A stretch of 64,000 nt of DNA from Streptomyces sp. GQFP (GTDB lineage: Bacteria > Actinomycetota > Actinomycetes > Streptomycetales > Streptomycetaceae). The stretch spans positions 1,736,001 through 1,800,000 of the forward strand of contig NZ_CP089312.1 of NCBI RefSeq assembly GCF_021545335.1. The letters are read 5' to 3'. Of this stretch, positions 16,290 to 24,980 are shown piece after piece (positions within the stretch are counted from its first letter, which is position 1; every line of letters begins with the position of its first letter). A model generated the notes under the pieces. The model did no database searches. It was given only the letters and a program-made list of their open reading frames with translations, and was not told the origin of the DNA. The position numbers and the translations under genes were made by a program.

Positions 16290-17167
16290 CCGCCCTCACC
16301 GCACCGGCGAACGCCCACGCGACCACCGACCTGGCCGCCGCGCCCCGACGCTCCCTCTCCCGGCCGCTGCTGTACGGCGCGCTGGTGGTCTGCGCGCTGC
16401 TCACCCTGCTCCCGTTCGTCTGGGTGGCCAGCGGCTCGCTGCGCAGCCTCGACGAGATCCGCTCCGACCCCGGCGCCTGGCTCCCGCACCACGTCACCCT
16501 CGACAACTTCACCCGGCTGTTCCGGACCGAGGGTTTCGGGCAGTTCCTCGCCAACAGTGTCGTGGTCGCGGCCCTCGTGGTGGCCGGCAACATCGTGGCC
16601 GCATCCGCCGCCGGTTACGCGCTCGCCAAGCTCGAATTCGCGGGCAAACGGCTCGCGTTCGGCGCGGTGATGGCTGCGATGATGGTGCCGCTGACCACGG
16701 TGTTCGTCCCGCAGTTCGTACTCACCGTGGACATGGGGCTCGCGGACACCCTGACCGGAATCGCCCTGCCCGGCGTCGCGTTGCCGCTGTCGGTGTTCAT
16801 CATGCGGCAGTACGCGATGTCCGTCCCCGACGAGCTGCTGGAGGCGGCGCGGATCGACGGCGCGGGCGAGTTCCGGATCTTCTTCCGCATCTTCCTGCCA
16901 CTGGCCGGCCCGGCGGTCGCGACGATCACGATCATGTCGTTCCTCACCTCGTGGAACAACTTCATCTGGCCGCTCATCGTCGCCCAGAGCATGGACACCT
17001 ACACGCTCCCGGTGGGCCTCGCCGCGACCAGCCAGGCCGCCGCCCACGTCACCGACTACGGCCTGCTGCTCGCCGGCGCGATCGTCGTGATGCTGCCGGT
17101 ACTGGTGCTCTTCCTCTTCCTCCAGCGCTACTTCGTCCAGGGCATCTCCGGATCGGGAATGCGGTGA
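16286..17167 (+). CDS. Sugar ABC transporter permease, MalG type
   Basis: A 293-residue inner-membrane subunit with about six membrane segments and the EAA loop LLEAARIDGAGEFRIFFRIF followed by LP near residue 195. The C-terminal segment QRYFVQGISGSGMR is typical of MalG-type permeases. It overlaps the MalF-type gene at its start (ATGA) and the carboxylesterase gene at its end (GTGA), so the three are translated together. Confidence 0.92.
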   Translation: MTALTAPANAHATTDLAAAPRRSLSRPLLYGALVVCALLTLLPFVWVASGSLRSLDEIRSDPGAWLPHHVTLDNFTRLFRTEGFGQFLANSVVVAALVVAGNIVAASAAGYALAKLEFAGKRLAFGAVMAAMMVPLTTVFVPQFVLTVDMGLADTLTGIALPGVALPLSVFIMRQYAMSVPDELLEAARIDGAGEFRIFFRIFLPLAGPAVATITIMSFLTSWNNFIWPLIVAQSMDTYTLPVGLAATSQAAAHVTDYGLLLAGAIVVMLPVLVLFLFLQRYFVQGISGSGMR

Positions 17168-18579
17168 CCGCCATGGACGACGCCGCCGACATCGCCGTCA
17201 CCGTGTACTCCCCCGCCGGTCCCGTCGTCGGCCGTCGCACCGGCCCCGTACAGCGCTTCCTCGGCATCCCGTACGCCCAACAGCCCACCGGCGTACGGCG
17301 GTTCGCGGCGCCGGTCCGACGCGACCGGTTCCCGGAGCCGTTCGACGCGTCCCGGCCCGGGCCCACCTCGCAGCGCGTTCCGCTGTTCCCCACGACCACG
17401 ATTCCGGAGCCGTCGGTGCCCGGCGACGACATCCTGAACCTCTCCGTCGTCGCCCCGGCTCCCGCCGACGATCACGTGCCCTGCCCGGTCCTGGTGTGGA
17501 TCCACGGTGGCGGCTTCCTCGCGGGCAGCCCGGCGAGTCCCTGGTACGACGGCCGTTCCTTCGCCCGGGACGGCGTCGTCTGCGTCACCGTCGGCTACCG
17601 GCTGGGCGTCGACGGATTCGCCCCGCTGGACGGCGTACCCACCAACCTCGGTCTGCGCGACCTGCTGCTCGCACTCGACTGGGTCCAGGAGAACATCGGC
17701 GCGTTCGGCGGTGATCCGGGCCGGGTCACCGTCGCGGGTCAGTCGGCCGGGGGCGCGGCGGTGCTCGCGCTGCTCTCGTCGCCCACCGCGAGCGGCCTCT
17801 TCCAGCGGGCGGTCAGCCTGTCCGGCGGCCTCTTCGACGGGGACGGAGACGGGGCCCGCGAGTTCGTCGAGCGGCTCGGGGAGCGGGTGGGCGTGCCGTC
17901 GACACTGGCCGGGTTCGGCAGCCGTACCGAGGAGCAACTCCAGGAAGCCGTGGTCGCCCTGCGGGACGAACTCGGCGCCGGCATCCTCCCGTTCAGCCCG
18001 ATCGTCGGCGACGACATCCTGCCGGTGCCGGTCGCCGACGGACTCACGCGGCACGGACACGACGTACCTCTGCTGCTCGGCGCGACGGGCGACGAGTTCG
18101 ACTGCGGTGCCGCACCGGAGAACGCGCACCCGAGCCCGTACAGCCCCGCCGAACTCGCCGCCGCCCGCGCGGCGGGCACCCGGGTGACGGACACCCTGTT
18201 CCGCGCCGCCCGTCCACGCGTGGCGGCGGCGCGTCGTGACGCGGACGCCGGTACCTGGCTGTACTCCTTCGAGTGGCCCTCCCCCGCGCTCGGCGGCGCC
18301 GCGCACTGCGTGGACATCCCGTTCTTCTTCGACCTGCTCGACGCACCGGGCTGCGCGGAGGCGCTCGGGCCGTACCCGCCCATGGAGTTGGCCACCGCCA
18401 TGCACACCGATCTCGTCGGCTTCGTCCACGGCCGGGAGCCGGGCTGGGCGCGGGCGACCGGTGGGCCGGGGGATCCGGCGCGCGAGTACGGTCGGCCCGG
18501 CGCGGCGATCGTGGCCGACACCACGGGCGTGTTCGATCCCGTCGTACGGGCGGTGTCCGGGGTGGTGGAGGCGTGCTGA
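17164..18579 (+). CDS. Carboxylesterase (type B family)
   Basis: A 471-residue alpha/beta-hydrolase. Visible: substrate-entry motif FLGIPYAQ, oxyanion-hole HGGGF, nucleophile elbow AGQSAGGAA (Ser near residue 192), acid residue in LLGATGDEFD, and catalytic His in GAAHCVDIPFFF. There is no signal peptide, so it acts in the cytoplasm, probably deacylating the imported ligand. GTG 17164 overlaps the permease stop by 4 bp; an ATG at 17173 is an alternative with no better signal. Being coupled to a sugar transporter suggests an acylated glycoside or sugar ester as substrate (inference). Confidence 0.88.
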   Translation: MTAMDDAADIAVTVYSPAGPVVGRRTGPVQRFLGIPYAQQPTGVRRFAAPVRRDRFPEPFDASRPGPTSQRVPLFPTTTIPEPSVPGDDILNLSVVAPAPADDHVPCPVLVWIHGGGFLAGSPASPWYDGRSFARDGVVCVTVGYRLGVDGFAPLDGVPTNLGLRDLLLALDWVQENIGAFGGDPGRVTVAGQSAGGAAVLALLSSPTASGLFQRAVSLSGGLFDGDGDGAREFVERLGERVGVPSTLAGFGSRTEEQLQEAVVALRDELGAGILPFSPIVGDDILPVPVADGLTRHGHDVPLLLGATGDEFDCGAAPENAHPSPYSPAELAAARAAGTRVTDTLFRAARPRVAAARRDADAGTWLYSFEWPSPALGGAAHCVDIPFFFDLLDAPGCAEALGPYPPMELATAMHTDLVGFVHGREPGWARATGGPGDPAREYGRPGAAIVADTTGVFDPVVRAVSGVVEAC

Positions 18580-18587
18580 GGTCCGGG

Positions 18588-19727
18588 ATGAACGGCATGA
18601 ACCAGACCGCGGTCCGACGCGTCAACACCTCGGTGATCCTGCGGGCGTTGGCGGTGTCGGCCGAGCCGATGACGCTCACCGCGCTCGCCGAGCGGGCCGG
18701 TCTCTCGCGCCGCACCATCGAACTCATCCTGGACTCGCTCGTCGAGGCGGGCTGGGTGACGGAGTTGGAGCGCGTACCGACGAGCGGCTCCGCGGGACGC
18801 CCCGCACGACGGTACGAACTGCGGGCCGAACACGCCCTGTTGGCGGCGGCGCAGATCACCACCTCGGGCGCGTCCGCGGTCGTCGCCGATGTCCGCGGCC
18901 GTATCCTCGGCCGGGCCCACCGGCCGCTGCGCGCCTACCAGGATCCCCAGGCCACCCTGGACGACGTGGCGGCGCTGGTCCTGGAGGCACTCGACGACGC
19001 GGGCGGGTCGGTGGACCGGCTGCGGGCCGGCGCGGTCGCGGGCCTCGGTGCCATCGACGACGACGGAGTCGTACGCCGACTGGTCCACACGACACGGTGG
19101 GAAGGCGTGAACCTGCCCGAGGAGCTCACGCGACGCATCCGGGTACCGTGGTTCGCGGACAACGACACCAACCTCGGTGCCCTCGCGGAGCGTTGGCGGG
19201 GCGTGGCCGGCGACCACGACAACGTCGTATGGGCGATGCTCGGGAACAGGACCGGACTCGGCATCCTCATCCGAGGGGCCGTGCACCGGGGTCTCGACGG
19301 CGCCGCGGGTGAGATCGTCGAGGCGGCCTCGATCCCGGCGAACTCGGTCGAGAACCACCCGGTGGCCTGGCTCACCTCACCCGATCCGGCCCAACGCGCG
19401 GTCGCGCTCGGCCGGTTCGAGGCGGCCCGCGAGGGTGACGCGACCGCGCTCGGCGAGGTCGACGAACTCGTGGAGCACATCACGTCGATCCTCACGACCC
19501 TGTCGTGGACCGTCGCGCCCTCGCTCATCGTGCTCGGCGGCGGCCTGGAGGAGGCGGCCGACGTGCTGCTGCCCCGAGTGCGCGCGGCGCTGCGCGAGGC
19601 CCGCAACCCCGCCGTCGAACTGCGTGCCACGATCCTGGGCCGCGACGCCCCGCTCGTCGGAGCCGTCAAGCTGGCCCTCGACCGCATGGACACCGAGCTG
19701 TTCGGCCCCCTCGTCCACAGCGCATAA
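18588..19727 (+). CDS. ROK-family transcriptional regulator
   Basis: A 379-residue NagC/XylR-type regulator. Residues 1-75 form a winged helix (LTALAERAGLSRRTIELILD, LVEAGWVTEL). The rest is a ROK/ASKHA fold with FADNDTNLGALAER, and GLDGAAGEIVE where active ROK kinases have a GxHGxxGEIGH-like zinc/sugar motif; the key His residues are missing and the phosphate-binding DxGGT loop is not preserved, so it is a sensor and not a kinase. ATG 18588 has gagg 6 bp upstream. It lies inside the transporter operon and probably controls it in response to a sugar or sugar derivative. Confidence 0.88.
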   Translation: MNGMNQTAVRRVNTSVILRALAVSAEPMTLTALAERAGLSRRTIELILDSLVEAGWVTELERVPTSGSAGRPARRYELRAEHALLAAAQITTSGASAVVADVRGRILGRAHRPLRAYQDPQATLDDVAALVLEALDDAGGSVDRLRAGAVAGLGAIDDDGVVRRLVHTTRWEGVNLPEELTRRIRVPWFADNDTNLGALAERWRGVAGDHDNVVWAMLGNRTGLGILIRGAVHRGLDGAAGEIVEAASIPANSVENHPVAWLTSPDPAQRAVALGRFEAAREGDATALGEVDELVEHITSILTTLSWTVAPSLIVLGGGLEEAADVLLPRVRAALREARNPAVELRATILGRDAPLVGAVKLALDRMDTELFGPLVHSA

Positions 19728-19773
19728 CGCCCTTCTTCGGCACCAACTGCTGTACAAGACATGGAGCTTCACT

Positions 19774-21306
19774 GTGACCGACACCCCCCACACCAATGTC
19801 CTCGTCGTCGGCAGCGGCATCATGGGAGCCGTCGTGGCCCGGCTGCTGCGGGACTCCGATCCGGCGCTGCGCATCACGATGGTCGACGGCGGCGAGGCGA
19901 TCGGTACGGCACCTGGTGTGCATCTGCACGACGTCGACGACCCGGTCCTGTGGGAGCGCTACAACGAGCAGGTCACCAGCGGCATCCAGGGCATGTACCT
20001 GGGCGCCGAGGTGGTGCGCGAGATCGCGGACAGCCTCGACGCTCTGACGCCCGGCATGTTCCACGCGCTGGCCTTCGGCGAGGACGCCGAGGCGATGCCC
20101 GCGACGGCGCTCGCGTGGAACGCGGGCGGCATGGGGGTGCACTGGACGGCCGCGACGCCGTGGCCCGCCGGGGACGAGGTGTTCGACTTCGGCGACCCGG
20201 CCGGCTGGGCGGCCGATCTGGCCACCGCCCACCGGATGCTGGCGGTCACGCCCGCCCCGATCGGCCCGACCGAGGTCGGTGAACTGGTCCTCGACGTCCT
20301 GCGTCGGCGCTACGACGGCACCGGACCCCACGACCGGCGTCCGCAGCCCATGCCCATGGCGGTCACCGCGACGCCCTCGGGCCCGCTGCCACGCACCGCC
20401 CCGGGGACGATCTTCCCTCCGATCGCGGCAGGCGGGGACCCCGCGTTCACCCTGGTCACCGGTACCCTCGCGACCTCGCTCATCGTGTCGGAGGACGACG
20501 GCCGGGTCGCCGGCGCCCGGCTGCGGCGCGTCACCGACGGCGCCGAGTCCGAACTCCGCGCCGACACCGTGGTGGTGTGCGCCGACGCGCTGCGCACCCC
20601 GCAGCTCCTGTTCGCCTCGGGCATCCGCCCCGACGCCCTGGGCCGCCACCTCAACGAGCACGCCTTCGTCACCGGCCGAGTGCTGCTCGACCTCGACCGG
20701 TTCGGCATCGCCCTCGACGCCCTGCCGCTGGCCCGCGTCGGCGAGTCCTGCACGGACTCGCTCTGGCTGCCGCGGAACGGAGCGGCACAGCCGTTCCACG
20801 GTCAGATCATGAACCGGACGTACGTGGACGAGGCCGGCCGCCCCCTCGCCCACAACGTGGGCCTCGCGCTCTACGTCCCCGTGGAGTCGCGCCCCGAGAA
20901 CCGGCTCGTGTTCTCGGAGTCGGCCACCGACCTCGCGGGACTGCCGCGCATAGGCGTCGAGTTCGACTACTCCGACGCCGACCGGGCACTGCTCAGGCGC
21001 GCGCTGGACGAAGTCCGGGCGATCGCCGAGGAGTTCGGCCCGTTCGATCCGGCGACCGAGTCGGCGCTGCTGCCGCCCGGCTCCTCGCTGCACGTGACCG
21101 GTACGGTCCGCTCGGGTACGGCCGACGACGGCACCAGCGTGTGCGACCCGGACGGCAGGGTGTGGGGCTTCGACAACCTGTACCTCGCCGGCAACGGCGT
21201 GATCCCCACGGCGATGGCCGCCAACGTCACCCTCACGGGCGCGGTGACGGCCGTACGGGCGGCCCGTGCCGTCGCGGCACACCGCACCGCGCTCACCGCG
21301 CACTGA
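19774..21306 (+). CDS. GMC-family FAD oxidoreductase (sugar oxidase type)
   Basis: A 510-residue flavoprotein. The Rossmann motif VLVVGSGIMGAVVARLLRD is at the N-terminus, and the C-terminal GMC catalytic domain shows SSLHVTGTVRSG (active-site His) and FDNLYLAGNGVIPTAMAANVT with the partner Asn. Layout matches pyranose-oxidase-like and C-glycoside-3-oxidase-like GMC enzymes (known family facts), which oxidise a ring hydroxyl of a free or bound sugar. GTG 19774 is supported by ggag 7 bp upstream. Placed between a sugar regulator and a sugar isomerase, it probably oxidises the imported sugar moiety to a keto-sugar. No signal peptide, so cytoplasmic. Confidence 0.85.
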   Translation: MTDTPHTNVLVVGSGIMGAVVARLLRDSDPALRITMVDGGEAIGTAPGVHLHDVDDPVLWERYNEQVTSGIQGMYLGAEVVREIADSLDALTPGMFHALAFGEDAEAMPATALAWNAGGMGVHWTAATPWPAGDEVFDFGDPAGWAADLATAHRMLAVTPAPIGPTEVGELVLDVLRRRYDGTGPHDRRPQPMPMAVTATPSGPLPRTAPGTIFPPIAAGGDPAFTLVTGTLATSLIVSEDDGRVAGARLRRVTDGAESELRADTVVVCADALRTPQLLFASGIRPDALGRHLNEHAFVTGRVLLDLDRFGIALDALPLARVGESCTDSLWLPRNGAAQPFHGQIMNRTYVDEAGRPLAHNVGLALYVPVESRPENRLVFSESATDLAGLPRIGVEFDYSDADRALLRRALDEVRAIAEEFGPFDPATESALLPPGSSLHVTGTVRSGTADDGTSVCDPDGRVWGFDNLYLAGNGVIPTAMAANVTLTGAVTAVRAARAVAAHRTALTAH

Positions 21307-21345
21307 CCTCTACTGAACCGCCGTACTTCGCAAGGGAGTTGGACC

Positions 21346-21954
21346 GTGATCGAGATCGCGAGGGAATACCGGGTGGCGCTGCCGGCCTGGATCGACGACG
21401 AGTTGGCGGACGTACCCGGCGTCGTCCCGGACCGCGACGACCGGATGCGTCTCGTGCACCGGCTGGCGGACCGCAACTGGCGTGAGGGCAACGGTGGTCC
21501 GTTCGCGGCGCTCGTCGCCGAGCAGGACACCGGCCGGATCGTCTCGGTCGGCGTGAACGTCGTCCTCGCCTCCGGTGTCTCCAGCGCGCACGCCGAGGTC
21601 GTCGCCCTCGGGCTGGCCCAAACGGCCGTCGGCGGCTGGGACTTGGGCGGCGACGGCCTGGCGGCGCACGAGCTGGTCGTCAACTGGCGTCCGTGCGTGC
21701 AGTGTTACGGCGCGACCCTATGGTCTGGGGTGCGTGGTCTGGTGGTCGCGGGCGAGGGACCGGAACTGGAGGAGATCACCACGTTCGACGAGGGTCCGCT
21801 GGGCGCGGACTGGGCCGAGCAGTTCGAGGCGCGTGGCATCAAGGTCGTACAGGACGTGCTGCGGGAGGAGGCGCTCGCCGTGTTCCGGAACTACCGGGAC
21901 GCCGTCGACGCCGACGGTGTGGTCGTCTACAACGCCCGTGGCGGTGCGGAGTGA
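21346..21954 (+). CDS. Nucleoside/cytidine-deaminase-fold protein
   Basis: A 202-residue zinc deaminase-fold protein. Both zinc-site motifs are present: SSAHAEVVAL (HxE, with the catalytic Glu) and WRPCVQCYGA (PCxxC). The closest known types are guanine/tRNA-adenosine-like CMP/dCMP deaminases. GTG 21346 has aaggga 8 bp upstream. Its stop overlaps the next gene (GTGA). Its presence inside a carbohydrate operon is odd and suggests the pathway handles an aminated compound, for example a nucleoside-like or amino-substituted sugar conjugate (inference). Confidence 0.82.
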   Translation: MIEIAREYRVALPAWIDDELADVPGVVPDRDDRMRLVHRLADRNWREGNGGPFAALVAEQDTGRIVSVGVNVVLASGVSSAHAEVVALGLAQTAVGGWDLGGDGLAAHELVVNWRPCVQCYGATLWSGVRGLVVAGEGPELEEITTFDEGPLGADWAEQFEARGIKVVQDVLREEALAVFRNYRDAVDADGVVVYNARGGAE

Positions 21955-22964
21955 CTCTGCCGACCGCCCACGCTGAACCGCGGTTCGCCACCGACGTCAT
22001 CACCTTCTACCACCCGGCGTTCTGGGGCCTCGAAACCACGGACGCCGTACGGGAGTTGGCACTCGCCGACCCCGGGGGCTTCTGGGCGCGGGTACTCGAT
22101 GCGCTGGCCGAGGCCGGGGTCACCGGTATCGAGCTGACCTTCGCGCCCGGCGACATCGAGTCGGCCCTGCGGGCGTTCGGCAGCGCGTCCTCGTTCCGGC
22201 GCGCGCTGGAGGCACGGGGACTGGGCGTGGTGAGCGCCTTCGTCGCCGGGAGCGACGCCCCCGACTGGCGGCAGGGCGACAACCTGCCCGCGATCGTCGC
22301 CGACGCCGAGCGACGCGCGGCCTTCCTCGCCGAGGTCGGGGCGGACCTGCTGATCGCCGGGCTGCCCATGCGGACGACGTTCGGGACGCGCCCGCCGTTC
22401 TTCGTCGACGCCGCGTACATGTCCCGGATGGCCGACATCGCCCACGCGGTCGGCGACGCGGTCGCCCGGCACGGCGTGCGGCTCGCCTTCCACACGGAGT
22501 CCAACAGCACGCTCTGGTACGAGCGGGACATCGACCTGTTCATGGCGCTGACCGACCCGCGCTATGTGTGGCTGTGCCCGGACTCGTGCCACATCGCGCT
22601 CGGCGGCGGCGATCCGGTGGCCGTCGCGCGTCGGCACGCGCAGCGGATCGCACTGGCGCACTGGAAGGACGCGGTCCGGCCGATAGACGTCGAACTCACC
22701 ATCGACGACACGGTGTTCACCCAGCAGCAGCCCTACATGACGGAACTGGGCACGGGCATCGTGGACTGGCCCGGCTGGGCCGACGCGATGTCCCGCACAC
22801 CCGGCGCGAGCACGGTGCTCATCGAGCTGGACGAGGCACCGGATCCGGTGGCTGCGCTGCGGGCGGGGGTGGCTGTCGCGCGACGGGCCCTCGCCGCCAT
22901 CCGCGCCGGTACCTCCTCCCTCGCCCTCTACGGCCTCAGGGAACAGACGGGGCAGGGTTCATGA
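21951..22964 (+). CDS. Sugar phosphate isomerase/epimerase (AP-endonuclease-2 fold)
   Basis: A 337-residue TIM-barrel protein of the xylose-isomerase-like group. Metal-binding and active-site positions are recognisable: GVTGIELTF near the N-terminus, LAFHTESNSTLW (His and Glu), YVWLCPDSCHIALGG (Asp, His), IALAHWKDA (His) and VLIELDEAP (terminal Glu). It overlaps the deaminase gene by 4 bp. Members isomerise or epimerise sugars and keto-sugars, and relatives form the catalytic subunit of C-deglycosidases acting on 3-keto-glycosides; with the upstream GMC oxidase this would fit an oxidise-then-cleave pathway, but the second C-deglycosidase subunit is not seen here. Confidence 0.82.
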   Translation: MTLPTAHAEPRFATDVITFYHPAFWGLETTDAVRELALADPGGFWARVLDALAEAGVTGIELTFAPGDIESALRAFGSASSFRRALEARGLGVVSAFVAGSDAPDWRQGDNLPAIVADAERRAAFLAEVGADLLIAGLPMRTTFGTRPPFFVDAAYMSRMADIAHAVGDAVARHGVRLAFHTESNSTLWYERDIDLFMALTDPRYVWLCPDSCHIALGGGDPVAVARRHAQRIALAHWKDAVRPIDVELTIDDTVFTQQQPYMTELGTGIVDWPGWADAMSRTPGASTVLIELDEAPDPVAALRAGVAVARRALAAIRAGTSSLALYGLREQTGQGS

Positions 22965-22977
22965 CGTCGAGTCAGAT

Positions 22978-23328
22978 TCAGCTGTCGAGTCCGCCCCGCT
23001 TCACCAACTGGCTCGCGATCACGTTCCGCTGGATCTCGTTCGTACCCTCGCCGACGATCATCAACGGCGCGTCGCGGAAGTAGCGTTCGACATCGAACTC
23101 GGTGGAGTAGCCATAACCATAGTGAATGCGGACGGCGTTGAGGGTGATCTGCATCGCGGTCTCCGAGGCGAACAGCTTGGCCATGCCCGCCTCCATGTCG
23201 GCGAGGTAGTTGCCGATGGACTGGTGCTGCCAGATCTGCTTGCCGAACGACTCACGCTGCTGCGCGTAGGCGAGGGCATCCTCGAAGGCCGCCCGGCCGA
23301 CGCCCAGCGCACGGGCGGCGACCTGGAG
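22978..23328 (-). pseudogene. Truncated acyl-CoA dehydrogenase, C-terminal remnant
   Basis: The minus strand encodes 116 residues of the C-terminal helical domain of an acyl-CoA dehydrogenase: QVAARALGVGRAAFEDALAY, RESFGKQIWQHQSIGNYLAD, IHYGYGYSTEFDVERYFRD and IVGEGTNEIQRNVIA, ending correctly at the family terminus. Immediately upstream in frame is a TGA (23329-23331) and then unrelated sequence, so about 260 N-terminal residues, including the catalytic base and most of the FAD site, are gone. The remnant converges with the isomerase gene with a 13-bp gap. Clear relic of a deletion or rearrangement at about 23330. Confidence 0.9.
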
Positions 23329-23450
23329 TCACCTCTTTCACCAGAAAGCGCTTCCCCTCCCCTTTGAGGGACCCTAGGGAAGATCCGGATGTCAGAACAA
23401 GACCCGTGCACCGGTCGCTCGGTTGGTCACCGGGTCCGCGACCGGTCCTG

Positions 23451-24821
23451 TCACCAGGTCAGGTGCAGGCTCTCCGGAGATCGGTGGATCATCGTCGGGC
23501 GCATCGTGACCGGGTGGTCCTCGGACAGTCGCAGGCCCGGCAGACGGCTGGTCAACTCCCGCAGGGTGAGGCGGAGTTGTTCCCGGGCGAGCTGGGAGCC
23601 GGGGCAGGCGTGGGCGCCGAATCCGAAGGCGAGGTGGCGGGCGGGGGTGCGGGTGATGTCGAACTCGTCCGGGCCCGGATACCGGACACCGTCCCGGTTG
23701 GCCGCGCCGAAGGCGACGAACAGCGTTGTCCCGGCCGGGAGTTCGGTGCCCGCGAGGGTGACCGGGCGGGTGGTGACGCGGCGGAATCCCTGGACCGCGG
23801 CGTCGTACCGGGCGGCCTCCTCCACGGCGGCCGGGATCCGGTCCGGCTCGGCGCACAGCAGCTCCCACTGGTCCGGGTGCCGGAGCAGATGGAGGACCGT
23901 CGTGCCGATGAGGGCGGTGGTGGTGAGGTGCCCGGCGATCAGCAGGTTCTGGAGGTGGGAGGCGGCTTCGTGGCGCTGGTCGAGGGTGAGTTCGGTGTCT
24001 CCTCCGTCGTGGGCGACGGACGCGACGATCTCCGTACAGAGGTCCTCGCGGGGTTCGGTGTGCCGGGCGCGGGCGTACCGGTCGAGGATGCGCTGGGTCG
24101 CGACCACGTCCTCGGCGACGGCGATCTGTTCGTCCTCGGGCAAGGGCAGGAAGAGGAGTTCCTCCGCGCGGTAGCCGCCGTGCACGACAGCCGGGATGTC
24201 GACGGGGTCGAGTCCGACGATGCGGCCGATGACGTCTCCGGGCAGGCGTCGGGCGTACGCGGACATGAACTCGACGTGCTCGCCCTTGTGCTCACGGTTG
24301 TGTTCACGGTCTTCGTTGCGTCCGCCGTTCATGAACGCGTCGACCAGGGCGGCGGCACGCTCGGCGGCGTACGGCACGGCGGCGGCGACCCTGGCGGGCG
24401 AGAGGCCCCGGACGATCGGGGCACGCAGTTCCTGATGCTGGTCCCCGTCCGCGCCAACGACCACGGGCCGCCCGCCGAAGCCGCCGCCCAGCACGGCTAA
24501 GGCGGCGGGAGCCGGCATGACGTCGGGGCGCAGCGAACCGGCCGAGGAGAAGTCCTCGGCGCGGCGCAGCACTTCACGTACATCGGCGTCCCGGGCGACC
24601 AGCCAGGCGTCGAGTTCGGCGACGAAGGTCAGGCCCTGGGCGTCGCGGGCGCGGGTGTAGTGGGGATAGGGATCGCGCTGCAACTCGTCGAGTTTGTCGT
24701 GCGGTTGGTCTGATGTGCCGTGCGGTTGGTCTGCTGTGCCGTGGGATTGGTCGACTGCGTCGTGGGATGGACCGAGTGTTCCGTCAGGTTGGTCGAGTGT
24801 GTCGTGCGGTTGGCTGTCCAC
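23451..24821 (-). CDS. Cytochrome P450 with repeat-built N-terminus
   Basis: A 456-residue P450. Heme loop AFGFGAHACPGS near residue 405, ExxR as EEAARYD near 325, and I-helix LLIAGHLTTTALIG near 285, where the usual acid (AGxE/DT) is replaced by Leu. The first about 42 residues are a 7-residue repeat (variants of DQPHGTS) encoded by six 21-bp units and are not part of the fold. GTG 24821 is supported by ggaggg 7 bp upstream. A 14-bp iteron array lies in the promoter. Substrate unknown; the I-helix change suggests an unusual oxygen-activation route or substrate-assisted chemistry (inference). Confidence 0.9.
   Translation of the reverse strand: MDSQPHDTLDQPDGTLGPSHDAVDQSHGTADQPHGTSDQPHDKLDELQRDPYPHYTRARDAQGLTFVAELDAWLVARDADVREVLRRAEDFSSAGSLRPDVMPAPAALAVLGGGFGGRPVVVGADGDQHQELRAPIVRGLSPARVAAAVPYAAERAAALVDAFMNGGRNEDREHNREHKGEHVEFMSAYARRLPGDVIGRIVGLDPVDIPAVVHGGYRAEELLFLPLPEDEQIAVAEDVVATQRILDRYARARHTEPREDLCTEIVASVAHDGGDTELTLDQRHEAASHLQNLLIAGHLTTTALIGTTVLHLLRHPDQWELLCAEPDRIPAAVEEAARYDAAVQGFRRVTTRPVTLAGTELPAGTTLFVAFGAANRDGVRYPGPDEFDITRTPARHLAFGFGAHACPGSQLAREQLRLTLRELTSRLPGLRLSEDHPVTMRPTMIHRSPESLHLTW
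24696..24821. repeat. Six 21-bp units at the 5' end of the P450 gene
   Basis: Units begin at 24696, 24717, 24738, 24759, 24780 and 24801, with consensus gtcgtgcggttggtcgactgt. They preserve frame and encode the hydrophilic 7-residue repeats that precede the P450 fold. Confidence 0.85.
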
Positions 24822-24838
24822 GCGGGCGCCCTCCGGCC

Positions 24839-24887
24839 GGGATACAGATCACGGGATACAGGTCACGGGATACAGGTCACGGGTCAC
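24839..24887. repeat. 14-bp iterons upstream of the P450 gene
   Basis: gggatacagatcac (24839-24852), then gggatacaggtcac twice (24853-24866, 24867-24880), then a partial gggtcac. They lie 18-66 bp upstream of the P450 start, where a promoter or operator would be. The rest of the 24822-24980 gap shows nothing else. Confidence 0.85.
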
Positions 24888-24980
24888 GAGATCGCGCCCA
24901 TGCTGCCGTACACCGTGCGGGGGCGGAAGCGGTCGACCGGGCACAACCGTGCCGCCCACCACGCCCGCCCGGTCCCCCGC

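Noticed and set aside
8314..24821. A natural-product gene cluster based on the two P450s
   Set aside because: No polyketide, peptide, terpene or tailoring core enzyme is present; the P450s are separate single genes.
24839..24887. Plasmid-type replication iterons
   Set aside because: The array is tiny, lies in a P450 promoter, and no replication initiator gene is nearby.
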